A stretch of 64,000 nt of DNA from NCBI GenBank assembly GCA_022818135.1, contig JAFMSR010000002.1:23352768-23416767 (forward strand), given 5' to 3'. The position numbers and the translations under genes are program-made. The notes under the pieces are model-generated. The model saw nothing but the letters and a program-made list of their open reading frames with translations. It made no database searches and had not been told where the DNA came from. The DNA comes from Saxidomus purpurata (taxonomy: Eukaryota; Mollusca; Bivalvia; Venerida; Veneridae). Below, one piece after another: positions 32,346 through 45,359 of the stretch (position 1 is the first letter of the stretch; each line of letters opens with the position of its first letter).

Positions 32346-32805
32346 CTAAATTTATTTGAAACATCTTTAGAATGTTCCGGGGTATTTAAAAATCAAGTTA
32401 GATTACTCTGGACTGAATGCATTTCAAATTGAGTTCAAGTTTTGCATGCAAGTGACTATAGCACACATATTTCAGTAATCACTTATTGGATTGATTTGAA
32501 AACTTCATTTATGTCATCATGGGAATCTGACATTCAAGTTAGATAACTCTTGTATGAAGTTAATTCAAATTATGGCCTTTGTTTGACTTAAAAAATCTCG
32601 TTAAAGTTTAGTATGCAAGGAACTTTCATGCACAGATCTCAGTAAACCAATATGTGATTATAATATAACACTTCAATATAGTCTTCAGGGTTATCAAACA
32701 ATCCGGTTTGATAACTCAGACACTCATCTGTTAAAAAATGGCATCAAACCTTGGGCAGGAAACCCAGTTGGTCAAGTGAACTTTCGGGCCCTGGGTCCCG
32801 GACTA

Positions 32806-32968
32806 CTTCATGAATTCATAACTTGAATTCCAAACATGAATTCGTGAAGTTGGAATTGTTAATTCAAATTGCAAATTCATAAAGTTGTGAATTCATGAAG
32901 TCAAAATCAAGAATTCGTGAATTCATGTAGTTGAAATCTTGAATTTATGAAGTTAAAATTGGTGTGAA
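32806..32968 (+). repeat. short-period GAATTCATGAAGTT repeats
   Basis: Seven to eight imperfect copies of a 15-28-bp unit with core GAATTC(A/G)TGAAGTT, some with partial inverse copies because GAATTC is palindromic. Confidence 0.7.
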
Positions 32969-33078
32969 TTCGGGAACATCAGAGTCATGACATTTTGAAT
33001 GTCCTCATTGGTCATTCGTACTCGCGTTCGCATTACCTGCTTTTCGAAAGTTTTGATATGTTTGACTTTCGTTGAGAT

Positions 33079-33308
33079 CCCCGTGCTTATAAAACTTTCT
33101 TGAGCACAATCTCATGCTCAGCAAGTAATATGAAGACAGAAATGTAGGGTTTTATACAAAGATACATAAGCTCAAGAACAGACCTACTGATTATTGTTAA
33201 GGAAAACGACCTTGTTAAAAGATATAACTTTGCATGACTTCAAATTACTTGAGCATGATTTCGTGCTGCGCATGAGATTGTGCTCAAGAAACTTTCATAA
33301 GCACAGGG
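33079..33308. repeat. inverted-repeat element (230 bp)
   Basis: Arms CCGTGCTTATAAAACTTTCT and TTGAGCACAATCTCATGC are inverted at 33245-33308 (GCATGAGATTGTGCTCAAGA, AACTTTCATAAGCACAGGG). A spacer of about 115 bp lies between. MITE-like. Confidence 0.75.
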
Positions 33309-34879
33309 CCAGTTTGCTACAGCAATTGATTCAGACTCAAAAGTCGATCCTAAATGGCTTCATCAACACTTTCCCTGCTAAATTTCTTAAACGGATTTGT
33401 CTATCTTTCAATTTGGGCAGTACCATTAATTGTTTAAAAGAGTGTTCTGTGAACATTTATTGTTTTGACCATGGCTGTCAATGACATGTACACGTGTTTC
33501 CAACATAGAAAATGAAACCATGATATATCCATGTGGAAACGTCTTAATCCATGTCAATCAAAAACAGGATAACATTGAACAGCTTAAGGCAGAAACATGT
33601 CTATGGTAAAATGTTACTTCCATATCACATTTAGAGCATGTTACTTCCGTTTCACTCTCAGATCATATTTATTAAGTGGTACTAAAAGGGCTACGTCATA
33701 TTAAATCTGTCTCATGTCTTTCATTGGACCCGTGTGGAACCTGTTTAGTTATACTGTTTGTAAAAGTGCTCTGTTTTGACAATGCCTTAATATAATGGTT
33801 ATATCAAAGTCATATCATGTCCTTCATTTAGACCTCTATTGCACCTGAGTTTGCCATGGTAAAACTGTGGTCAAATGGATGCAGCAAAAATATTACTTCC
33901 ATATAATGGTCTAATTATACTTATAATGACAATGTTTGACCATGTTTGAAATGAATGGTTTTATAAAGCTGTCTCATGCACAGGCTTTAAAGTATCTCTG
34001 TTTGACTTGCTCAAGATTTACAATCATGTTGAGGTTTTTGGGCATATGTACATGTGAGTACGTATATCAAATTAAACATGTGCATACAAACATGTCAAAG
34101 CATCCCCGTTGACATGCATTTAATGAAGAAATTGAAAATTAAAAAAAATAAAGACATGCACATTCCTGACCATCAATGGTAATAATAATGCCATAATCGG
34201 TTCTTGATTATTGTCCAATATATTTTTGAAGAATAACTTTTCTGAAAAGGAATTCCTAAACAGTTCATGAACTACTAATTAATCAAACAGAAATATTCAG
34301 CGATCTGAAGATAAAAGAATAGTCAAGGATATTTCTTGAACTATGATTAGTTTTAGAAGTGGTTAGATCAGTTTCAAATGAATTCTGCAAGATAATGGCC
34401 AAATCAGAATGAAATCAGAATTAGGGCTGAAAACCTAAGTGCAATTACACAATGTATGTATATCCTTTAAGACAGACTTTTGGAGGAAATTAATACAATG
34501 GAATAAGAAAGTTGTTTTTTAAAAGTAAGAGGTTTTAGGACAATCTGTCAGTTTAACTTCAGTTTTGACTTTGTAAGGAACAATTAAACATCTGACTACA
34601 AGAAGGAAAATGTGTCTTGTTTATTTGTCACCAATTTTGGTGACTTTGATTTAATCATTTACTTGCACATGCTTCAATTGGTCTATTGTTTAACAACCCG
34701 TTGGTAAGTATTCATTTATAGTTTGTCAACATAACAGTTATAGTAGAGTGACACTCAGCTGAAAAGTGGCTTATTTAAGGAGCAGGGGGCCACAAAAGTA
34801 CATAAAGCAATGTTTACCAAAATGTTCAGCAATGTCTGTAGTGTATAGAACTGCCGGCGTAAATTGCAAACGCATGGTG

Positions 34880-35600
34880 CGGCATTAGGAATAATCCAAG
34901 ATGGCGTCGAAGATGGCCGCCATAAATTACCGATTCAATAAAAATGTTATGTCAAGATGTGGCAGTTTTATTGATTTATATAATTCCACATAAAATTATT
35001 CAATTTATAATGTAAATCAAATTGACATACAACACTGACCACTTCAAGGTCTAGGTCATGGTCATTTCAATGTCGAAAAACTTATTTTCCCGAAAATTCG
35101 ATATTTCTTCTCTATTTTTCTCTATTTTACTCATACTTTGTACAAGCAAATTTGTTTTATATTAGCTCATGTTTTCCAAGATGGCCGCCATAAATTGATT
35201 GCTGTTGCCGTTATCATAATAATTCAACTTGAAATTGAATTATAAAATTAAGTTTGTATGAGATTATTAATTTGAAGTGTATAATGAACACTTTATTGAC
35301 ATGACATTCGATACTCAGGGACAAGGTCATTTCTAGGTCAAATACAAAATATACTAAAATTTTTATTTCTTATGTATTACTTTTACCTTTGATATCTTTC
35401 GTATTACAGAAAGACCTTGTATCTGCAATTTGATTTAAAAGAGAAAGTAGAATTACCAAATGTATTCTCTTTCAGTCAATAAAATTTTTTTCATTTATCA
35501 ATTGTACGCATACTTTACTTTATGGAAGCAACTTTTTTCTACACATGCTTTCCAAGATGGACCTACTTAATTGTTGTTGCAGTATAATGATTAGATCTTC
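34880..35600 (+). repeat. degenerate tandem units with CAAGATGGCCGCC
   Basis: Three diverged units start near 34897, 35178 and 35551 at CAAGATGG(C/A)CG(CC), followed by an AATTATA-rich stretch, ACACTGACC/ACACTTTATTGAC and CAAGGTC-type words. Spacing is about 280-370 bp. Confidence 0.5.
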
Positions 35601-38600
35601 AAAGGATGGCAACCAGTTAATATAGTAATAATTAACCTATACAATGTAACAATTTAGTTCGAGCAATTCTCTTAACATTGAAAATGCTAATACAGGTGGA
35701 GGAATCATATCTGCATAGCGTGAGAGCCATAAATTACATAAACACTGACCACAAGACTTTGCAGACTCAGATTGCAATAATATTTTTAAATTTTAAAAAG
35801 CTACATTTACAAATGTTGAAGAAAGGAACTGCCATTCTTGTTTGAGATTTGTTTCTTTTCTTCTTGAATGAATTTAATCTTTTATAATATGAAAGTTAAT
35901 TGTAATCTATAATAATTATTATTGTTTCAGTTAAATGTTATTCAATGAAGTGATGACTTTCAAAATATCTGTTTAATATTCCTATATCAATATTGCCAAC
36001 ACTTTCCCTATACATGTTAAGGCTTTTTTAAAATATAAATTATAAATTATAACAAGGAATTGTTTTTTTATCTGATTCCAGTTAATTTTTGTTCATATCT
36101 TTGACGAGTTTATTCTATTTTAATTATCAGATTATTTCATAACAGTGAACACAGGCCTGACGAATACATGTTTATAGCGGACATTGTTTTTTCTGTAGCA
36201 ATGTTATACGTGATGTATTGGTTCAAATCATGCCCAGGCAGGGCTCCTAGAATTGTATTTAGATTTAATCATTTCTTTCTTTGCATAAGTTAAAGGAATT
36301 CTCATACTTTAAAAACAAATCCAGAATAATTTTAACGATGAAATTTACTTGGAAATTTAACATGTTCATGTCTATGACTTTTGAATATAAAGTATAAGTC
36401 TACTCTTATAATTATGAAATAAATTAAAGTATAATTATTTTATATTAATTACTATGTTGTTTCGAATTTCATAACAGTGCACAATAATTGGATACTTTTC
36501 TCTGTCAGACTTGTTATGTTCATAATCTGAGTAATTCTCATGGATATCGGACTTTTTTGTAAGAGCACGTGCAAATGCGATTATATAAACTTAAAGTAAC
36601 ATATAGATCACAATAGTTATTAAATTAATGTATGTGCATAGAAGGTAATTTTTAGATACATACTGTTCAGCTGATAGTGAAATTCGCACCATTAGTTTAA
36701 TCAAACATAGCTAAAATTAGTACAGAATGATAGTGATTATATCAAATTTATAGCGCCCATATTCAATGTCTATCAATAATCTGTAAACAGTTCCAAAAAT
36801 AAGAGAGGCATTTTAAACGAAGACCGCATCATTGTTACTTTACAGGCAGTTTGATTATACTTTGTTGTTTCTGTGTAAAATGTGTAGACTTAGATTTTCA
36901 TTGTTTTTGTGATTTCTCTAGCAGAACTGATATTTAATTGCACATTTTTCTGTCTGCAAAAAAGAGAAATAGTTGAAATAGTTTAGTACAAATTAATTGT
37001 TTTCCTTCATTTCTTGTATTACTTAGTAACCATTACATTAAAGGAAAAAGTGCTTGAATTATAATAAAATAAATACTTGTTTTTAACTTCACTAAGACTT
37101 GCTTTTTTCTGGGTTTTCCTGGAGTAAAAGGATACAGTGCATATAGAAGTATTACAATATGAATTGGTTGGTTAGTAACAGATCAATTACTAAAATTACA
37201 GACAGTTTAGGTCAAAGAATATGATATTACATAGATAGTGTTTTTACATTGTTGCTTCTTTGATCTCAATTTCTGAAAGACAACGTAATAACTAACTGTT
37301 TGTTGAAGATGTATACAGACCTATCTCATATTAATTCTATCATGATTCCTTGATGATGTAAGAATAGTTGGCTTCGATCTGTAACTGTACACACATTTAA
37401 AGAATACATGTATGTATCTATTTTCTCCAACACTTTTGTAATTGTGATCATTTATGTGAGTATTTAAAAATAAGCCATATATAAAAATATCTGGTGAATG
37501 AGTTTATACTTCCTGTAAAGAATAACTGTTTTCTTTATGTGTGAACAAAAGTTTAATCATCTGAACCTAAATCTAAACAATGGTATTTTACCAATAATAT
37601 TGACAGAACAAGTCATTTTATTTTGCTACTTTCGAAAACGTTTTCCTTCTTTACAAAATTCCAGTCCAGATAAAAACAAAAACAAACAGATATACTTATG
37701 ATTCTAATTTTGCAGCAGCCAATGTGTAACCTGAATATGAAAAAATGGTTCTAATAATTATGCAAATGATGATATGATATGTCTTTGATATTTCTCGAGT
37801 ACATCTGATATTCCATATGTTAATTCGTTTTAGTCGAATTGAAAGAACAACCTAGACATTATTAGTAATGCTAATTGACCTTATGCCAGGTTCTTGATTG
37901 TCAGATGAGAATCTCTTATCAGACCAGTCAAACAGCTAGCTGAGCTAATACAACATGTGACGAACATGGATATTAGCCGCCATTTTGTCCATCAAGCATT
38001 CAAAGACGAACTTGCAATATTGGTATTTTCTATATAAGAAAGAGAATTTCTTTGTAATAAACAAGTTTCATCGTGATGGTCACGCCATAAATCGTGTTTA
38101 AGGGGTTAACTTGTAAATTCTATGAGTTTTGTGATTCTTCATACGTTTTTAAATGATCTTATAAAACGTTTTTTAAGAGCTGACGTTCTTTCAGAAACCC
38201 ATTTAAAAGGGTTCTCATAGATTTATCCTGCCGAATAAACTCAGACTATAATAGTGTTTCTTGTCACTACGTTTGAACGCCATGTTTCAACAGTATTTCG
38301 GTTATTTACAACTTGAGCAACCAACGTTTCAGGGAATGACATGTACTTTACGTCTACGAAACTGCCAACTTCTTCAAATAAACTCGAGCCCGTGATTCTA
38401 AATTTAGGATATGTTTAATGATAACAAGAAAGACTGTAACCAATCAACCATGGAGGAGATCGCAGAATGCATACCCTGTCAAATGTATCTTATTAAAACG
38501 TGTCATCATGTGTGTGTGTGTACATATTTTGAAAGAAGCTTTGGCTGATGCATCTGGTTGTTTGGGGACTTGCACATCATAACCTTTAAGTGCATAATGA

Positions 38601-40014
38601 TAATGTCTACGACCGGTAGCCAGGGTAAATATCTCCAATTAGTCAGTCAGTCAGATGCATCTGGTACATTTGATTTAAAAGGAAATTGTGACAAATAAAT
38701 GATTCTACAGCTTGACAGTTGTTTGTCATCTTAGAAAATTACAGCAACAACAAAAAAGAAAAACAATAGCCAATAATAAACTTTAAAAAAATGATTTTCA
38801 TGTGGAGGCATCATTCAAAAGTTGTATCAAAATGATAAAAAAATATATGCTTAAAATGCTTAAAATCGGTTTTGTTTTAGTTATAAAAGTGTCAGTCTCA
38901 TTGTTTGAAACATAACATCCCATAGCACGATCCGGTTCGCAGAACCGCACAGAAAAATTAAGTCCTCTACGAAATGCAAATCAGAAACCATGGTCACACA
39001 TCTACTTTTACTGATGACACATGTTTAATGCTTATCGATATCTAACCTTGAAGAGCTTTTCAATTAACGCCTCTTTAAAGAGTATTCAATAATCAATGCA
39101 CAGCGGACATAATAATGCTTCCGTAAATATGTGACAACTGATTTTATGGTGCTAATTAAATTAACATTTCAATTTCATGACAATACAAATGATTGAAACG
39201 CGTCTGCAAATAACAAGCCTTAATCTGTTAACAGAATGCCGCGCGAGTTTTGGATACTAGTAATCCCTTAAAATTAAATTCACACTAAGTAAACTTTATG
39301 TTTTTTTATTAAATCGTTTTGAAATAAGCGAAAGGGTCATAGGACATATGAATATTATCAAATATATAAATAAAACAAATGATTTTAGACGTAGTTCAAT
39401 AGAGATCTGTATGGGCGTTTCCTGTGTTTGTCGGACTTCGCAGGAGAAGTGCCCCTTGATTTTGGTAGGTGTGGCTATGACTCTCCTGGCGTAAGGTCAG
39501 TTAGATACAGTATGGTGCTATTAATATCAGTATCTTTGCATAAGCATTTCAGTAAAATCTAAGAATCATTAAGATTTGCATGTTCATCTGCATGCGTGTG
39601 TGATATGATTGGTTCAAAGTATGAAGAAGTTGTGAATGAATGAGAGAAAGTCTAAGAAGGAAAAAGTGGGAAAACAGAAGGGAGAGAGGGAGAAAGGGCA
39701 GTCAATGTTAAGGTTCTAGGGAGTTTATATTCAGGTTCTAGAGAGGAAGGACAGTTATCAAGAGAGTCATATTTTGGATAGGATAATATTAAGAACATTT
39801 GTTAGAAACCTTAATTTAGGCATGATAGACATAGAAATTGATAAAAGAAATAGATTAATCTAAAACCTGAAAATGGACTTGAGGTTTAGATTATAACTAA
39901 ATCCCCTGTAAACAAAACATCCCGGTTACATAAATGAATACAACTCTTATCTGACTTCTTGAGATGTGAAGTTTATAACGCAAAAATTGTTTATTTATTA
40001 TGTTCTATTTCTAG

Positions 40015-40107
40015 GTAACATCACAGCAATACTTGTCAGACTAAGTTTGGTAGCAGAGAATGGGTCACATGGTTTACCGTGGAATGAAGTATACATTCTC
40101 TCAAGAG
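40015..40107 (+). CDS. exon cassette 2 (93 nt)
   Basis: Acceptor TGTTCTATTTCTAG, donor AGAG|GTAAAA. Phase 1 on both sides, 31 codons when spliced, fully open. It reads NITAILVRLSLVAENGS, then a segment ending YILSRG. Intron starts after cassettes 2-6 share an AAGTATT.../TTTTTAGTTTACTT pattern, supporting common origin by tandem duplication. No cysteines and no known domain recognised. Confidence 0.6.
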
Positions 40108-41295
40108 GTAAAACTCTAAAAGTATTGCCTGTTTTTAGTTTACTTTTAATGCTACAAACTATTAAAACTTATTAATGCTATAGATGCTTTCTCAAACTGT
40201 TCTGAAAAGTCATGTTCTTTTCCCTACATACCTACTCATTTGTATGCAACAAAACCTCGCGCACATGTCTATGTAGGCACGTAACAATATCTGCTAATCA
40301 TCTTGTCAAAATTGTGCACTTACACAGAAAGAACACTTCGTACAAGCAGACCATTTCTTGTGCTAAACAAATAGATTTCATAGATTATAATCAGGTAAAA
40401 GGTAAAGTTAAGTGTTTCAAATAAAACAGAAACGTCTTGTAAGTAAAGACGCTTAAAATAAAATACAAATTATACTCAATACTTTGAACCATCAGTTAGT
40501 TTACAAGCCTTTAGGTCAGTTACATCGAAATTACGTGCATTGTCATGTTCTGTTGCTTTCTGTTGGTATCTTCCTACCGTCTCGTATTCAGTGTGCCAAG
40601 TACATATTTAGTGTTTGGATGTCATTTAGCAGTGCAATAAATACATACTGTTTGAAAAGAATTGCAATTTTTGTACTTGTACTAATCCTGACTTGGTTCA
40701 ATGTCTCTCCTGTACCGCAAGGATTGATACAATAAAAGTTTGAGGAATTATTTAAGAGAGGAGCAAATTGTAAGAACAGTAACTTTGAGAAAGGATACCT
40801 TTAACGTAACCCAAAGGCGGATCAGTTCACAAAGTCTTTCATAGTAGAAATATTGAGAGATTGTGAAGTGTGCCAAAAGTACAACTATCGGGCGCTTCAT
40901 TTGTCACTCTTTCTTGTTCGGAATATGACCCAATGAGAGTTAGCTGTCTTCGTGCAATCTAGGTCGAGTTTGACAAAGTTGGTCAGAATGTTTGTCTTCG
41001 TGAAATATATGTCGCATTTCAAAGTAGGTCATGTTTAGTCTAAAAGTAGGTCACCAGGTCAAGGCATAGAAAAATCTTGTGTATGCAATTTTGGCTGTAT
41101 TTGTTATTGGATCTTTACGAAAATTGGTCAGACTTTTCTTAATGACATTTAGGTTCACGGTACTCATATGAGCAATCTAGGGCAATGATGACTCTCTTGT
41201 TTTATGTTTCCTCGTCTGAGGCATATCTATCGCATACTAGCTATAAAGGCAGTGGAGAAGTTGTAATCTAATAATCTAAGTATGTAATTATTGTC

Positions 41296-41363
41296 TTATG
41301 TATGTATGTATGTATGTATGTATGTATGTATGTGTGTGTGTGTGTGTGTGTACGTGTGTGCGT

Positions 41364-41406
<43 letters not shown>
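41296..41406 (+). repeat. (TATG)n followed by (TG)n microsatellite
   Basis: About nine TATG units, then an interrupted TG run to 41406. It adjoins the 3' end of the minus-strand SINE. Confidence 0.95.
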
Positions 41407-41407
<1 letters not shown>

Positions 41408-41687
41408 TCCTTGTGGTCCTTTTTTGTTTTAAAGACAGAAACAGATACAAGGGAACCCGGGTACAAGACCCTAGCTCTTTTACGAATAGACCCCTTGGTT
41501 CTTTTACATGCCCAGTGCAAAGCACTTATACACGCGAGGCTACCTCTGGGTTTCAAACCAGTTCATCTCAGATAGGTGGGAAACCCTGAAAAGCGTATCT
41601 GAAATTTTCAGTGCCCCGGCCGAGAATCGAACCGGGGACCTCTGGATTGGTAGTCCAGAGCATTAACCACTCGACCACCTCTACTCC
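41407..41687 (-). repeat. tRNA-derived SINE, minus strand
   Basis: Read on the minus strand: GGAGTAGAGGTGGTCGAGTG (box A region), anticodon-like stem CTGGA/TCCAG, box B CCGGTTCGATTCTCGG, then a non-tRNA body ending at the AC microsatellite. The T-stem and acceptor mispair, so this is a SINE head and not a functional tRNA. Confidence 0.7.
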
Positions 41688-42527
41688 ATGTGTTACTCGG
41701 ACAATCTAATTTGTATTACATGCAGCATTAATCAACGGTCGATTTATTGTCAATATTAAATATTATATTCAGTCATCATTTTACGAATATGCACGTAGAA
41801 AGTAGGACAAATGATTGATAAATGATGCGCAGTGCGACAAAAGAACCCTGGGTTAAATGTGAAATTTTAGAAATACACTCTTTTAAAATTGTTTGAATGT
41901 ATGGTGTTTCAGGAAAAAGAAAATGTATATTTCATTGCGATGCCTGTTTTATTCTTTAAGAAACAACATTTTAAAGACTGACTTTCAATGCTGCTAAATA
42001 ATATTTTGGCGTGATAACTTACGTCTTTAAAATTCAAATGCTGTCTCCTCTTATCCGTGTGCTGTGTGAAATACACACTTGCTCAGTAGCCAAGTATATC
42101 TCATTTTATTATTTTAATATTTGAAATAATAAAAAACATTCATATTTGTCACCACATGGATTGGTTTTGTTGTTGTTGTCTCCATGGCAACCACAGAAAA
42201 TGATATTGTTGCGTCAATGAAATTCAAATATAAGACGTTTTATTGGTTGGTGTTTTGATACATTTTGCATTTCAGAAAAATGTATAAATCAACAATACGT
42301 TAGTTAGACTGTTAAAACTATTAACACTTTCATATTACTTGCATTATGTAATTAAATTTGTAACATATATTTTTTTAACACAGTCATTTACGTTAGTAAT
42401 GAAACTAATATAATATTCTATGTTCGTCTGAATACAAATATATCATCCCTGTTAAAGTGTTAGATATTGCCACCTGCAGTATTAAAAAACTTCGCACTAT
42501 GCGGATCGGGTATTTGAATGCAATACA

Positions 42528-43315
42528 AACAAGAGCTGTCTCATGAAAGCACGCTCGACTATTTAAAAGCTTGTCGGTAAAATGGGGTTTTGTCTAAGAA
42601 CAGGTGTAATGTGTAATTGTCTAAAAGAATTAAGGCCAAAGATATGACCTTTGTAAATGTACATGACCTTGTACATTTGATCATGAATTACTTTGTAACC
42701 TTTCAAAATTGATATGTATAAATAAAAAAGCATGACCACTGCATGCTAAATAGTTATTCTATGTCGTAAGCCATTTTGAGTATTTCAATATAAAAGTCTG
42801 GTAAAAACTGTGACAAAATTCAAAGTTAAAAAGGGCATAAATATGTCAAAAATCAAAAACATTGGTGAAGATGTTGATAGTTGACATACATTATAAGTTT
42901 CAAGTCAATACGTTTGATTGTATTCAAGATATTTGACAAAAAAATCCAAGTTAAAAAGGGGCATACATCTGTCAAAAATCAAAACAGAGTTATGGGGATT
43001 GTTTCCTCAGGTCAAAATGTTGATGGTGGACATATAATTTGAGTTTCAAGTCAATACCTTTGATAGTATTCCAGATATTTGAATTAAAAAGCTTTAACCA
43101 AACAGTCTAAATTAAAAAGGGGCATAAATCTGTCAAAAATCAAAACAGAGTTATGGAGATTGATGTTGATGGTTAACATATAGTTTGAGTTTCAAGTCAA
43201 TACCTAAGATGGTTTTCAACATGGCGGTATTTGACTTTAAAAAAAACTTTAAACAACGCCGACGCCGACGCGAGTGCAATAGCCTCCTTATTCTTCGAAT
43301 AGTCGAGCTAAAAAG
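42528..43315 (+). mobile_element. AACAAGAG-type non-autonomous repeat with tandem core
   Basis: Begins AACAAGAGCTGTC and ends AATAGTCGAGCTAAAAAG. GCTCGACTATT (42553-42563) and AATAGTCGAGC (43298-43308) are inverted subterminal words. The core holds three diverged units starting AAGTTAAAAAGGGGCATAAA near 42823, 42950 and 43108. The tail has GACGCCGACGCG. I recall near-identical ends in other bivalve sequence (unverified). Confidence 0.6.
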
Positions 43316-43900
43316 AAACACACTGACGCACGTGCATAGTACTCTTTTAGCATAGACACATGTGCACATTAATGTTTCAGCTAAATTTTATAAAAAACAT
43401 GATAATTTATGTATATAACGAAAGCGCATGCATGCATATTTAAACGACAGTAAAGTTTAAACTAATTTAAATATTAGACTTGTTAATATAATATTGTGAG
43501 CTCTGGGAACAGCTGTCTTGTGTATGTTTAATTTAAATCTTGAATAGCTTAATAATGATGCCAGTGTTCAAGTGATACGTTTTATAGTTCTGTGACGTGC
43601 ACTCGGACGTATGGAGGTAAGCTTAAAATACTCAACTGTATCGACAAAATTAGCTGTAAAAAGTAACAGTGTATGTTCAAAACAAGTTTCACATCTCAAG
43701 GCATATATTTAACCAGTCCTTCGTGAACGAGCTGCCCTATTCTTCAACATCAACAAGAGGACATAATACATCTATGTTTTGTAATTTCACGAATAATCTA
43801 ATGTTTTGTACGAGTAGGCCTTTCTTTCATTGCTTAAACCTACAGCATGTATGACTTGTGGAAATTTCACATCAAATTCTTTAGGCGCGGGATTCCATAT

Positions 43901-44150
43901 TTAACATGATTTTTCCACGCCGTTCGCAGACTGCTTCACAAAGACAAACCCGGGCTGTACGCTGCTGAGTCGGAAATAATAGTATTTCAAAATGTTCTTT
44001 ATCGGATAGAAGTAGCGACTGAGAAACGATTTCCAGTCATACCATTCGAATGTATGCTCCCCTTGTGCTATTTTACATCTAGCTCCTACATTTGGCAGAG
44101 CAGAACTGTTAACAACGCTCTCTAATTCATCAATCATATCATGGTCGGAT
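43901..44150 (-). CDS. terminal exon of an unidentified gene, minus strand
   Basis: On the minus strand an acceptor TTTTTTAAATTTTAG is followed by an open stretch of 82 codons to a TAA at 43903-43901. It includes ELESVVNSSALPNVGARCKI, then HTFEWYDWKSFLSRYF and IKNILKYYYFRLSSVQPGFVFV. The pattern WYDWxxFL...F...IKxYxxFRxxxxxPGxVxVK is one I recall from the C-terminus of uncharacterised invertebrate and fish proteins, some repeat-associated; no function can be given. The amino-acid composition (Trp, Cys, spaced aromatics) is unlike random AT-rich frames. The upstream exon(s) are not certain; a candidate is at 45081-45140. It may be a low-copy gene inside the intron of the plus-strand gene, or a transposon gene remnant. 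Confidence 0.55.
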
Positions 44151-44242
44151 CTAAAATTTAAAAAAAGTAAGATAAGATCAGCTATATTTTCAGTCGGCAA
44201 GAGTACAACAAATAAAACAATATCGTTCGGCATCATATAGAT

Positions 44243-44315
44243 CGGGGTCTAGGTCAGTTGGTAACGACCTTGTGTTTTTATAACTAATATGTATTTCGTG
44301 TGTTCGAGTCTTCCC
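44243..44315 (+). repeat. tRNA-like SINE head
   Basis: Box A-like TAGGTCAGTTGGTAACGA (44250-44267) and box B-like GTGTTCGAGTC (44300-44310). Degenerate, no closing acceptor stem. Confidence 0.4.
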
Positions 44316-45080
44316 AAAGAAAGTGAAAGCTCGTTTGTTCTCGGCTGTTAACAATTGTTTGAGTACTATTAATAAACAAAGAGAGAGGTTTTTAAGGCGA
44401 AATAAAAAGCATGCCTAATTCGTAACTAGAAATCAAGGAAATACGAGGGGGTTGGAACCACATTAACTGATTCATATTTAAATTTGTATTTTAAATGATA
44501 TTATCTAGTATGTGAACTGAAACAGTCGAGTACGTACGCAAGGAACGAGCATCACGGGATTTGTGTTTTTTTAAAGAATAAAATATAAAAATTGAGTAAG
44601 GTGACATACAATAAATGCATGAATAAATAAAGTTTTCAACAATGTGTTAAACCTTATAAATCCTAATTAGTGCAACCACTGAAAGTCAGTTTTAGGTTTG
44701 TTTGTCCGGACAATATAACCCAGAAGTACGTGAGTAATGTTGACAACTTCAAGCTGCAGGGTACATACAGTTTCTGTGTAAAATTGTATGCAAGAATCTC
44801 TCAGAAGCTACATTTCTTATATTTCTAACGGCGTTTAAAACATTTATTTATTTTAAGAAAACTATTGAAAATTGTTACCACATTTACTCAGATAACAGAT
44901 GCTATACAACAAAGGGTTAAGCAGCTAGAAATGATTTTCTAGTCAACAAAACAGTTATAAGCTTGATAACAGAATGCGATGTCTAGTGGTCAGCAATAAT
45001 CGGACATAAAAATAGTATTTTCTTTGAATTAGGTTAATTTGTGCACTAGACTGGATTGGTCATTCTTTTCTCAACCTTAC

Positions 45081-45140
45081 ATGAAATGGTAAACTGCATT
45101 GCTCACAACAATACTCTTTCTCCATTATTTTTTCACTCAT
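45081..45140 (-). CDS. candidate first exon for the 43.9-kb minus-strand gene
   Basis: Minus-strand ATG followed by MSEKIMEKEYCCEQCSLPFH and a donor CAT|GTAAGG. The CCxxC arrangement looks like the first half of a small zinc-binding unit. Phase 0 at the donor does not match the phase-2 acceptor at 44150, so at least one more exon would be needed between them. Weak. Confidence 0.25.
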
Positions 45141-45266
45141 TGTAAGCATATTTTGGATGAATGTTTACATAACCTATATAATAGCTACTTCTGTGCGAAA
45201 GTGTATGCCCCACTAGTCTCAATAGCATGTCATTCTTAAATTTTGTTTTACTTTTCTACTTTTTAG

Positions 45267-45359
45267 ATAATTCCATAATAATACATGTAAGTGTTAGGCC
45301 GGTAGTATGGGATTGGATATTCAATGAAGAGAGAGGTGACATAGGCTTTGTCCTAAGAG
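45267..45359 (+). CDS. exon cassette 3 (93 nt)
   Basis: Acceptor TTTTCTACTTTTTAG, donor AAGAG|GTAAAC, phase 1-1, 31 codons, open. It reads NSIIIHVSVRPVVWDWIFNE, then ERGDIGFVLRG. It aligns with cassettes 4-6: RPVV, D at the same place, F-N and E-R, G-F-V. It is the most diverged of the RPVV group, with Trp at two positions. Confidence 0.65.

Larger units (their letters stand above)
32346..40014. other. putative intron 1 (with repeats listed separately)
   Basis: Apart from the repeats at 32806, 33079 and 34880 nothing is recognised. There is no supported open frame, and low-complexity AT-rich sequence dominates 35.6-39.9 kb. Confidence 0.45.
40108..45266. other. putative intron 2 (repeats and a minus-strand exon listed separately)
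   Basis: It contains a degenerate bivalve-type repeat near 40.9-41.2 kb (AGGTCA/GGTCA-rich), microsatellites, SINEs, the AACAAGAG element and a minus-strand coding exon. The remaining sequence is AT-rich and unassigned. Confidence 0.45.

Noticed and set aside
41268..41589. Several overlapping 85-95-codon frames rich in Tyr-Val-Cys or Thr-His
   Set aside because: Translations of the TATG/TG microsatellite on both strands.
41604..41687. Functional tRNA gene on the minus strand
   Set aside because: Anticodon-like loop and box B are present but the T-stem and acceptor stem mispair and a SINE body follows.
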